The notes beneath the pieces are model-generated. The model worked only from the letters and a program-made list of their open reading frames with translations, made no database searches and was not told the DNA's origin. The translations under genes were made by a program, and so were the position numbers. Positions 1-4,587 of a stretch of DNA of 5,060 nt are shown in pieces. The DNA is from Candidatus Bathycorpusculum fermentans (lineage in GTDB: Archaea; Thermoproteota; Bathyarchaeia; Bathyarchaeales; Bathycorpusculaceae): positions 1 through 5,060 of the forward strand of contig WRGM01000059.1 in NCBI GenBank assembly GCA_009787175.1. Reading direction: 5' to 3'. How positions within the stretch are numbered: the first letter of the stretch is position 1; the number at the start of each line of letters is the position of its first letter.

Positions 1-510
1 AGTAAGCAACTCTTGAGGAATTAACTCTGCACAAGCTTCCCAGTTATCTGCAAAGAAAACCTTAACATCCAACTGCTCTAGACGATCAAGCATCTTTCGT
101 AACGTTAGTGCGCTTCGGTTTCCGCATTCCCAATCAACAAGCTCCCCGGTAGTTCTACAGTACGCCTTCCACACCCAGACCTTGTTTTTTTTGAACGTAA
201 AAAGTGCCACACCTCATCAAGCTCAATAACAACCTCACCTTGTGGAGAAGGGTTTTTTATAGGTTTTGAGGGTAAAGTTTCTTGCCCAGTATAGAACGGT
301 GGAAGGTGCCACTTTGAGCATGCGGCCAATAGTATTCATTGATAATCCAGCTATGTGGGGATATAGCGTGAAGGTTCGTTTGGTGGTGTTTTTGTTTTTG
401 GTTTGGGCGTTTTGTCGTCCGCAGTTTTTGCATTTGTATCGTTGTCTGTTGTGATTAAATCCTGCTTTCACACAATGTTCGCTCCCACACTTTGGGCACT
501 TCATAACCAT
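1..510 (-). pseudogene. IS1-family transposase, partial, frame displaced at two poly-A runs
   Basis: The first part (510 down to about 258) encodes an InsA-like DNA-binding region: paired cysteines CPKC and CKNC (residues 5/8 and 27/30) and a helix-turn-helix at about residues 54-78 (GLSMNTIGRMLKVAPSTVLYW). The catalytic region follows in another frame with VVIELDEVWHF (first Asp), then returns to the first frame as NKVWVWKAYCRTTGELVDWE, RSALTLRKMLDRL and FFADNW (second Asp). The final Glu is beyond the left edge. Frame changes fall at the A6 run (253-258; one A too many for a continuous protein) and the A8 run (185-192; one A too few). Read without shifting, the protein stops at 235-237 after about 91 residues. 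Either this is a decayed copy, or the element uses slippage at A-runs as IS1 elements do between insA and insB. The family call is firm; activity is unknown. Confidence 0.8.
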
Positions 511-540
511 CGCAGATACAAAGAGTAAAACCGCTTAATA
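1..540 (-). mobile_element. IS1-family insertion sequence, partial (left part outside the window)
   Basis: The minus strand carries an IS1-type transposase in the usual order: an InsA-like zinc finger plus helix-turn-helix, then an InsB-like DDE domain. The element continues past the left edge, so one terminal repeat and the last catalytic residue cannot be seen. The right end is estimated at about 515-560, because the transposase begins at 510 and IS1 elements start their first gene a few tens of bases inside the end. No terminal inverted repeat or target-site duplication can be shown with only one end present. The reading frame of the remnant at 529-681 opens close to this border, as expected if the element entered that gene. 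Confidence 0.75.
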
Positions 541-681
541 ATCCTTTTTACAATACTCTCACTTGAAGAAGGAAAAATAATTCCTAAAGAGATGTCTATA
601 AAATTGGTTGATAGAGAAAGTGTACCTGAATGGCAAAGAGAAGATTTACAATTTAGTGAATACACAGACGAACACATATAA
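529..681 (+). pseudogene. C-terminal remnant of an unidentified protein next to the insertion sequence
   Basis: A frame open from 529 ends at TAA 679-681. Its last 40 or so codons look coding: a charged, soluble tail with SLEEGKIIPKE, IKLVDRES, VPEWQRED and FSEYTDEHI, and codons mostly ending in A or T. No start codon stands near the beginning; the only in-frame ATG (592) would give 29 residues. The simplest reading is the end of a larger gene cut by the IS1 element, with the first few codons possibly belonging to the element. I do not recognise the family. Its A-rich codons differ from the G/T-rich kinase gene just downstream. It could instead be a chance open frame, so confidence is modest. 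Confidence 0.4.
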
Positions 682-702
682 CGTCATCACACTTAGGACA
701 AA

Positions 703-710
703 TTTATTTA
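703..710 (+). promoter_or_regulatory. TATA box of the kinase gene
   Basis: TTTATTTA lies with its centre about 26 bases before the ATG at 733, preceded by an A-rich stretch (ACAAA) in the place of a BRE. At that distance archaeal transcription would start at or next to the ATG, and no Shine-Dalgarno-like sequence lies between, so a leaderless mRNA is likely. Confidence 0.55.
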
Positions 711-732
711 TTATACTCACTATTAGTGTTTT

Positions 733-1317
733 ATGAAGCATGTTATATTGGTTACTGGTACGCCGTGTGTTGGTAAGACTACTGTGGCGGGGCGGCTTGC
801 GGGTCGTTTGGGTGCTCTTTATGTTAATTTGACTGATTATGCTAAGTGTAATGGTTTGATTCTTAGTGAGGATACAAAGCGTTGTACGTCTATTGTAGAT
901 GAGGAGGGGATGCGGCAGGCTCTTATAGGTACTATTGAGGGGTATGAGGGGTCTGTTGTTGTTGATGGTCATTTTGCTGCTTCTGTTGTTCCTTCTGAGG
1001 TTTCTACGTGTGTGTTTGTTTTGCGGCGAAATCCTGTTGAGCTTAAGGAGTATATGCAGCGGGAGGGTTTTTCGGAGGATAAGCTGTGTGAAAATTTGTT
1101 AGCTGAAATTTTAGATGTATGTTTTGTTGAAGCATTATCGGCTCATGTGGGTAAAGTTTGTGAGGTTGATGTTACAGGGAAGAGTGTTGAGCAGGTACTT
1201 GAGATGCTTTACGTGTTTGTTTTAGCTGAAAATAAACAGTTTTGTAGTGGTAGCTCTGTGGATTGGTTAGGTTTTTTGGAACATGAGGGTTTACTTGAGC
1301 AGTATCTTAAAGTCTAG
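733..1317 (+). CDS. fap7: Fap7/AK6-type adenylate kinase (broad nucleotide kinase/ATPase)
   Basis: A 194-residue P-loop kinase of the AK6/Fap7 (human CINAP) family, which transfers phosphate between ATP and AMP/dAMP and, in yeast and archaea, helps late small-subunit ribosome maturation. Visible motifs: Walker A GTPCVGKTT (residues 9-17), VVVDGHFA (76-82; family pattern VDGHxxH), the LRRNP lid segment (97-101), the helix ELKEYMQREGFSEDKLCENL (103-122) followed by AEILDVCFVEA, and a C-terminal DWLGFLE. Length fits the archaeal family. The ATG at 733 puts the P-loop at the usual distance from the N-terminus and matches the TATA box at 703-710. The gene is convergent with the nuclease-fold gene, with three bases between the stops. 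Its coding strand is unusually rich in G and T (GGT, GTT, TTG codons), unlike the plus-strand gene at 3082-3810. Family call firm; ribosomal role is from homologues. Confidence 0.9.
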   Translation: MKHVILVTGTPCVGKTTVAGRLAGRLGALYVNLTDYAKCNGLILSEDTKRCTSIVDEEGMRQALIGTIEGYEGSVVVDGHFAASVVPSEVSTCVFVLRRNPVELKEYMQREGFSEDKLCENLLAEILDVCFVEALSAHVGKVCEVDVTGKSVEQVLEMLYVFVLAENKQFCSGSSVDWLGFLEHEGLLEQYLKV

Positions 1318-1366
1318 TTTTTATCTGAATCTTTCTAGGTCTTGTTTTGTTAGTATCTCTATTTTT
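1318..1366 (+). terminator. T-rich stretch, possible archaeal terminator for the kinase gene
   Basis: Directly after the kinase stop the plus strand has T5 at 1318-1322, then further T-runs (TTGTTTTGTT and ATTTTTCT) up to about 1366. U-tracts without a strong hairpin can end transcription in archaea. The stretch lies inside the 3' end of the opposite gene, so part of the T-richness is simply that gene's codons. Confidence 0.35.
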
Positions 1367-1695
1367 CTCCGTTTTGCATAAGCTTTTGCGTGGCTGCTAA
1401 ATTTGTCGCCTATCATTATTGGGTTAGTTAATCCTGCATCATCTGATGCGTTGTCTAGGGTTATTATAACATTTACTCCTATAGTGCGGTTCCAGTCTCG
1501 TATCCAGACGCCTTGTGCGCCGTAGCTTCTTTCTTTTTTTTCTACTATTAAGTCAAAGTGTCGTGATTCTCCGCTACTGTAGCCTTCTACTGCGACGTCT
1601 TCGTTGTTAATTTTAAAGCCTTTTTTTTCAAAATAGACGATTGCCATTTCAGTTAATTGTGACCTATCTGATGTTTGGTCTCTCTCAACGTTCAC
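1321..1695 (-). CDS. Mrr-like restriction-endonuclease-fold protein with altered active site
   Basis: A 124-residue soluble protein. An N-terminal helix (about 12-26, LTEMAIVYFEKKGFKI) leads to a PD-(D/E)XK-like core: SRHFDLIVEKK (Asp48), a strand GVWIRDWNRTIGVN (62-75), then IITLDNA, PIMIGDKFSSHAKAYAKRRKIEILTKQDL (92-120). The last part matches the Mrr_cat pattern, where a strand, an 'S-x-x-A-x-x-x-A' helix and an 'I-x-L' strand close the fold. In active Mrr-type nucleases the second strand carries (E/Q)-x-K; here that place reads W-I-R-D, so the usual lysine is arginine and the acid is displaced. It may be a DNA-binding or regulatory derivative, or a variant nuclease. The start is GTG at 1693-1695, supported by GGGAG on the minus strand (1704-1708), 8 bases upstream. 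It is divergent from the zinc-ribbon gene. No methylase is nearby, so a restriction-modification role is not indicated. Confidence 0.6.
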   Translation of the reverse strand: MNVERDQTSDRSQLTEMAIVYFEKKGFKINNEDVAVEGYSSGESRHFDLIVEKKERSYGAQGVWIRDWNRTIGVNVIITLDNASDDAGLTNPIMIGDKFSSHAKAYAKRRKIEILTKQDLERFR

Positions 1696-1703
1696 GTTAT
1701 TTT

Positions 1704-1708
1704 CTCCC
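1704..1708 (-). promoter_or_regulatory. Shine-Dalgarno site fixing the GTG start of the nuclease-fold gene
   Basis: On the minus strand GGGAG is followed by AAAATAAC and then GTG, a spacing of 8 bases. It is the best reason to accept the GTG start. It also shows that this genome uses leadered mRNAs as well as likely leaderless ones. Confidence 0.55.
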
Positions 1709-1800
1709 TGTGTGTTATTGTTTGAGTACAGAAAAATCTTTCGGATACTGTAAAATTAGTTTGTATTATTAATTAAAAAGGAAATGTGTTAAGGGTTTGC

Positions 1801-1816
1801 AGGAGGTATATATAGT
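1801..1816 (+). promoter_or_regulatory. TATA box with purine-rich BRE for the zinc-ribbon gene
   Basis: TATATATA (1807-1814) directly follows AGGAGG, a purine-rich stretch in the BRE position. Transcription would be expected about 25 bases after the TATA centre, near 1835-1840, close to the first TTG codons of the zinc-ribbon frame. The 137-base gap between the two divergent genes otherwise holds AT-rich DNA (around 1750-1780) that probably serves the minus-strand gene, but no box there stands out. Confidence 0.5.
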
Positions 1817-1831
1817 ATTTATTGTAAGTAA

Positions 1832-2074
1832 TTGTCTTGGTTGTTGTTGTGTTTGGCTCCGACTTTGATAATTAAGTGTCCTTATTGTGCTGGGTTGTTT
1901 CTTTCGGGCTCTATGCAGAAGTCTAGGCTTTGTTCTTATTGTGGTAGGCGGGTTAATTTGGAGCGGGCTTTGTGTGTTGCACGGACGGAGAGTGCTGTGG
2001 AGGCTTCTGAGTTGTTAAAGCAGTTGAAAGTTCAGAGCGGTAGGCGTGCGGGTTTAGATTTTAGGTGTGTGTAA
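1832..2074 (+). CDS. Small double-CxxC zinc-ribbon protein (DUF1922-like)
   Basis: A short protein with two cysteine pairs, CPYC (16/19) and CSYCG (34/37), 14 residues apart. They form a zinc ribbon, followed by a helical segment VNLERALCVARTESAVEASE ending in LLKQLK (about 41-66). Small archaeal proteins of unknown function share this plan (I-I-x-C-P-Y-C, then K-x-R-x-C-x-Y-C-G, then a helix rich in A, E and K), and I associate it with DUF1922, from memory. The start is uncertain: there is no ATG, TAA lies just upstream at 1829-1831, and TTG codons at 1832, 1841, 1844, 1847, 1853 and 1865 are all possible. TTG 1865 would give the family-like N-terminus M-I-I-K-C-P-Y-C; the TATA box suits the earlier ones. 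The residues before 13 are therefore doubtful. The tail overlaps the tail of the tRNA thiolase gene by 21 bases. Confidence 0.68.
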   Translation: MSWLLLCLAPTLIIKCPYCAGLFLSGSMQKSRLCSYCGRRVNLERALCVARTESAVEASELLKQLKVQSGRRAGLDFRCV

Positions 2075-3007
2075 TATGTTTGTTAGCATTTCGCAGGTTT
2101 TGCAATAGTTTTGTGTTGTGGGTTCTTTGCAGTTTTTGCATGTTTTAAATTTTTCTTTTTCTACAGTTTGTTCTATGGCTGGGCGTAGTTTTTCTATGGA
2201 GTGGAATATGGCGAATTTTGTTCCTGCATGTTTTTCTTCTATAGTATTTAGTATGGTGCGGGCATCGTTTCTTAGTGCTTCTGAGGCGTATGGGCAGGGT
2301 GTGTCTTGGAAAGGAATTTTTTTTATGTAAGCGTATAGTGCGCTTTCGTTTTCAGGGATTTCGCAGAAGGGTTTAATTTTGCGTACTAGCATGGGGTGAA
2401 CTTTTGTTGTTGCGGGTTTTTCTTTAACTAGCCTTGTTATATCGCCGCGTAGAATGTTCATAAGTGCTGTTTGTGCTTCATCGTCAAGTGTATGTGCCGT
2501 AGCTATTCTTGAAGCTCCCACTTCTCTAGCGGCTATATTCATAGCCCTACGTCGCAGGACTCCGCAGTATGCGCAGGATGTTAATTCCGTCTGCTTATTT
2601 TCTCTAACTCTAGCTATTAACTCGTCAAGGGTTACCCCAAAAAGAGTTTTAAAGGAGACAATATGAAGTGGAACCTCAAGTTCTTTACAATTCTCCTCTG
2701 CAAATCTTAGTGCTTCATCACGATAACCACTAATGCCCTCATCTACTGTTATGGCAATAAGGCTTGTTCTTGGTCTATATTTCTGAAGTTTAGCTAATAT
2801 ATGAAGTAGGCTTAGGCTATCTTTTCCACCTGAAACTGCTACCGCTAGTTTTTCATCAAATTTTAACATATGATACTTAGTTATAGTTGCGCGGACTTTG
2901 TTTTCAATGGATTCACAAAAACATTTCTTACATAACTGTTGACCTGAGTATTTACGATAAAAAAAACTTTCCCTCTTCTTACAAACAGTACAATAAGAAC
3001 CTGACAT
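2054..3007 (-). CDS. ncsA: tRNA 2-thiolation enzyme, Ncs6/TtuA family (TIGR00269-type)
   Basis: A 317-residue adenylating thiolase that activates a tRNA uridine with ATP and replaces its 2-oxygen with sulfur. In order: N-terminal zinc finger (C6/C9 and C26/C29), PP-loop SGGKDS (59-64), VDEGISGYR (88-96), the cysteine pair CAYC (145/148), TAHTLDDEAQT (170-180), LRGDITRL (186-193), C238 in TPCPYASEA, and a C-terminal zinc finger (C290/C293 and C302/C305). C145, C148 and C238 match the three ligands of the [4Fe-4S] cluster in TtuA/NcsA enzymes. The CGVLRR and LRGDxxRL segments look more like the wobble-uridine (U34) enzymes Ncs6/CTU1/NcsA than the T54 enzyme TtuA, but the target base is not proven. 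Length is normal and the frame intact, including a T8 run. ATG at 3005-3007 sits just before the first zinc finger. The gene is divergent from the nucleotidyltransferase and overlaps the zinc-ribbon gene at its tail. Confidence 0.92.
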   Translation of the reverse strand: MSGSYCTVCKKRESFFYRKYSGQQLCKKCFCESIENKVRATITKYHMLKFDEKLAVAVSGGKDSLSLLHILAKLQKYRPRTSLIAITVDEGISGYRDEALRFAEENCKELEVPLHIVSFKTLFGVTLDELIARVRENKQTELTSCAYCGVLRRRAMNIAAREVGASRIATAHTLDDEAQTALMNILRGDITRLVKEKPATTKVHPMLVRKIKPFCEIPENESALYAYIKKIPFQDTPCPYASEALRNDARTILNTIEEKHAGTKFAIFHSIEKLRPAIEQTVEKEKFKTCKNCKEPTTQNYCKTCEMLTNILHTPKI

Positions 3008-3038
3008 GTCCCATTCAGCACATATTTACACGTATTAG

Positions 3039-3047
3039 CTAAATAAA
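3039..3047 (-). promoter_or_regulatory. Candidate TATA box of the tRNA thiolase gene
   Basis: On the minus strand TTTATTTAG is centred about 36 bases before the ATG, which would give a leader of roughly 10 bases. A second AT-rich candidate (GTAAATATG, about 3022-3031) lies closer, about 20 bases from the ATG. The 74-base divergent gap is shared with the plus-strand promoter of the nucleotidyltransferase. Confidence 0.4.
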
Positions 3048-3051
3048 TGTA

Positions 3052-3073
3052 CACTAATAAAATATCCAAAGGA
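3052..3073 (+). promoter_or_regulatory. TATA-like box and Shine-Dalgarno site of the nucleotidyltransferase gene
   Basis: CTAATAAAATATC (about 3054-3066) lies some 20-28 bases before the ATG at 3082, at TATA distance for a very short leader. AAGGA at 3069-3073, 8 bases from the ATG, could act as a ribosome binding site if transcription starts earlier. The two readings compete; both support ATG 3082. Confidence 0.35.
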
Positions 3074-3081
3074 ATCAACAA

Positions 3082-3810
3082 ATGCCCCATAAACCCTACC
3101 TAAATAGCCATATAAGCTCTTGTCATAGGTTTGATTATCAAAACATTATCTATGATACTGAGCATTGGCTGTTGCTTAAGCGACTGCGAGAAAAAGCCGC
3201 TTTTTTAATGTCCTCTCTAGCAGAATTCCATCTACATACTGTGGTGCATGGAAGCCTTGCAAGGGGTGACGTAAAGCCGGGTAGTGATATTGACATTTTC
3301 CTCCCTGAGGTACAAAACAGCTTCACCGTAGAGACTGCGCTGGAGAAGGCAGGGGTACCTGTTAATAGCCGCTTTGTAGTACAGGCTACGCCTCTCTATA
3401 CTATGAAGGCTCATATTGAAATTGATGAATTAACCACAGTTACCTTTCCCCTAATGAGTATGCGTAAAGTTGAACGCGAATTCTACACCTTTGGCGGAGA
3501 AATAACCCTAAATCAGCTTAAAGCAAACCTACACGTAGCAGGCGTAAATAAACGCCTAATGCTTATAGAACCTAACACTACAGGCCATATGGAAAGCAGC
3601 ATAATAGGCAGAGAAGCCGCTACAGCTAAAACTTTGGGCATCTCAATAGAAACCATCCAAGACCGTGTACACGCACTCACAAAACGCAACACTGTAGGCC
3701 GAACAGGCGTATTTCTTAAAAAAGAACTACAACCAGAGGAAACTTTTGAATTAACCCTAAAACACTTAACCGACATAAACCCGGCAATACGACGACGACA
3801 ACAACAATAA
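3082..3810 (+). CDS. Archaeal nucleotidyltransferase domain protein (COG2413-like)
   Basis: A 242-residue soluble protein of the DNA polymerase beta/MNT superfamily. The catalytic signature is HGSLARGD (56-63) followed by SDIDIF (68-73), giving the paired metal-binding aspartates D69 and D71; IEID at 112-115 may supply the third acid. Further conserved-looking blocks are TVTFPLM (119-125), VEREFYTFGGE (130-140), GVNKRLMLIEP (154-164), SSIIGREAATAKTLGIS (172-188) and NTVGRTGVFLKKELQPEE (203-220). I recognise this plan from a widespread archaeal family annotated only as 'predicted nucleotidyltransferase'; its substrate is not established. The long C-terminal part distinguishes it from short MNT antitoxins, and no HEPN partner adjoins it, so a toxin-antitoxin role is unlikely. 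The first 17 or so residues may be non-conserved. The coding strand becomes A/C-rich towards the 3' end, opposite to the kinase gene on the same strand. Confidence 0.87.
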   Translation: MPHKPYLNSHISSCHRFDYQNIIYDTEHWLLLKRLREKAAFLMSSLAEFHLHTVVHGSLARGDVKPGSDIDIFLPEVQNSFTVETALEKAGVPVNSRFVVQATPLYTMKAHIEIDELTTVTFPLMSMRKVEREFYTFGGEITLNQLKANLHVAGVNKRLMLIEPNTTGHMESSIIGREAATAKTLGISIETIQDRVHALTKRNTVGRTGVFLKKELQPEETFELTLKHLTDINPAIRRRQQQ

Positions 3811-3812
3811 TA

Positions 3813-3852
3813 GCAATAAATGAGAAACTATGGCAATAAATGAAAAAAATAG
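3813..3852. repeat. Short tandem repeat, 20-base period, between convergent genes
   Basis: GCAATAAATGA occurs at 3813-3823 and again at 3833-3843. The flanking bases also resemble each other (GAAACTATG against AAAAATAG), so the unit is about 20 bases, present twice. It fills the 58-base gap between the nucleotidyltransferase stop and the TBP stop. Two copies are too few to assign a function. Confidence 0.5.
3843..3849 (-). terminator. T7 tract downstream of the TBP gene
   Basis: On the minus strand a run of seven T (ACTATTTTTTTCATTTATT) begins about 20 bases after the TBP stop codon, in AT-rich DNA. It fits an archaeal U-tract terminator; no hairpin is seen. It overlaps the second copy of the 20-base repeat. 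Confidence 0.45.
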
Positions 3853-3868
3853 TAGATAAATAAAAGGG

Positions 3869-4432
3869 TTAGTTAGAGTAGTAAATTAGCTCTTTCTCTT
3901 CTAAAAGTTGCTGAATTTTATTTACAGCTTCATAAACCTGCTCTTCCTTCTTTGCACCAACACATACCAGTTTACCTGCGCTAAAGATTAGAAAGACCAC
4001 ATGAGGATCATCTATTCTATAAACCGCACCTGGAAACTGTTCAGGCTCATACATTACACGATTAAGCTTGTATATGAGACTTTCAAGATCAATTTCGCCG
4101 CCCAATTCTGCAGAGGCAACAATATTTTGAATATTTACAACAGGCTTTTCTGTAATCTGAATACCTTCACTTCTAAGCTCCTTTACCACTTTTTCAACAG
4201 CACTTCGCGACTCTTTCTCTGACTTAGCTCCAGTACAAACCATTTTACCTGTACCAAATATTAACGTAGCCGTTTTTGGCTTTTTAAGCCTGAAAACTAG
4301 ACCTGGAAACACGCTTGGATTGTACTCAGTTTGTGGAAATTTCTCTACAATTTTCTGCAAATCTATTTTCTGATTAAGCGAAACTGATGCTACAATATTC
4401 TGTATTGATATTACTGTTTTTCGAGTACTCAT
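3869..4432 (-). CDS. tbp: TATA-binding protein (TBP), general transcription initiation factor
   Basis: A 187-residue archaeal TBP, which bends promoter DNA at the TATA box and recruits TFB and RNA polymerase. It is made of two imperfect repeats, about 8-90 and 99-181, each opening with I-Q-N-I-V-A-S and containing a sheet segment: FPGLVFRLKKPKTATLIF (42-59) with GKMVCTGAK (62-70), and FPGAVYRIDDPHVVFLIF (133-150) with GKLVCVGAK (153-161). The four phenylalanines that wedge into DNA in known structures correspond to F42, F59, F133 and F150, all present. Length is normal. The C-terminus (ELIYYSN) lacks the acidic tail of many archaeal TBPs. ATG at 4430-4432 is the natural start. The gene stands alone, with its own strong promoter region and a T-tract after it. 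It is convergent with the nucleotidyltransferase. It appears full-length and functional. Confidence 0.97.
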   Translation of the reverse strand: MSTRKTVISIQNIVASVSLNQKIDLQKIVEKFPQTEYNPSVFPGLVFRLKKPKTATLIFGTGKMVCTGAKSEKESRSAVEKVVKELRSEGIQITEKPVVNIQNIVASAELGGEIDLESLIYKLNRVMYEPEQFPGAVYRIDDPHVVFLIFSAGKLVCVGAKKEEQVYEAVNKIQQLLEEKELIYYSN

Positions 4433-4450
4433 ATTAATTCACGTGATAGA

Positions 4451-4462
4451 CTATTTAAATAG
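4451..4462 (-). promoter_or_regulatory. Proximal TATA-like palindrome upstream of tbp
   Basis: CTATTTAAATAG is a perfect 12-base inverted repeat spanning 19-30 bases before the A of the TBP ATG. That is TATA distance for a leaderless mRNA. Being symmetric, it could alternatively be a binding site for a dimeric regulator overlapping the start region of the distal promoter. Confidence 0.5.
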
Positions 4463-4470
4463 CACATGAG

Positions 4471-4481
4471 GGATATATAAA
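4471..4481 (-). promoter_or_regulatory. Distal TATA box upstream of tbp
   Basis: The minus strand reads TTTATATATCC, a near-ideal archaeal box A, 39-49 bases before the ATG. Transcription from it would start near 4450 and give a leader of about 18 bases, in which no good Shine-Dalgarno sequence is seen. It is the stronger TATA match of the two; which one is used cannot be told from sequence. Confidence 0.55.
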
Positions 4482-4537
4482 GCCCACTTATAAAGATAAC
4501 ACAAAACTGCAGCTAACCCGTTTCCCTCACAATAAAG

Positions 4538-4577
4538 AAAAATAAGATAACCCAAAAAAGGGCAACATTTTGAAAAA
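4538..4577 (-). terminator. Cluster of T-tracts after the BRO/DinD-like remnant
   Basis: On the minus strand three T-runs follow the remnant's stop: T5 (4573-4577), T6 (4554-4559, flanked by CCC and GGG) and T5 (4538-4542). Such clusters can end archaeal transcripts. The rest of the 155-base gap up to tbp holds the tbp promoter and nothing else I can name. Confidence 0.35.
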
Positions 4578-4587
4578 CCCTCACATA

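Noticed and set aside
266..454. Plus-strand open frame opposite the transposase N-terminus
   Set aside because: It is the antisense of the cysteine-rich InsA-like region and has no domain features of its own.
646..972. Minus-strand open frame opposite the kinase start
   Set aside because: It is opposite a clear P-loop kinase and its low-complexity Thr/Asn/Ser-rich translation follows from the G/T-rich coding strand.
1801..1807. AGGAGGT as a Shine-Dalgarno site
   Set aside because: The zinc-ribbon frame has a stop at 1829-1831, and no ATG, GTG or TTG at proper spacing opens a frame; the site fits better as a purine-rich BRE before TATATATA.
1321..2074. Two-gene defence system (nuclease-fold protein with zinc ribbon)
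   Set aside because: The genes are divergent with separate promoters, the nuclease motif is altered, and no methylase, helicase or other defence gene is near.
2118..2666. Plus-strand open frames opposite the tRNA thiolase
   Set aside because: They are antisense to PP-loop and cysteine motifs; the opposite strand explains all conservation.
3232..3776. Minus-strand open frames opposite the nucleotidyltransferase
   Set aside because: The sense strand carries the HGSLARGD and SDID signature; the antisense frames show no motif.
3082..3810. MNT antitoxin of a HEPN/MNT toxin-antitoxin pair
   Set aside because: The protein is far longer than MNT antitoxins, has a conserved-looking C-terminal region, and no HEPN gene adjoins it.
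4001..4222. Plus-strand open frame opposite tbp
   Set aside because: It is the antisense of TBP repeats, aromatic-rich with no recognisable domain.
4551..4562. CCC-A6-GGG hairpin as an intrinsic terminator
   Set aside because: The three-base-pair stem is too weak to claim; the T-run itself is the more plausible archaeal signal.
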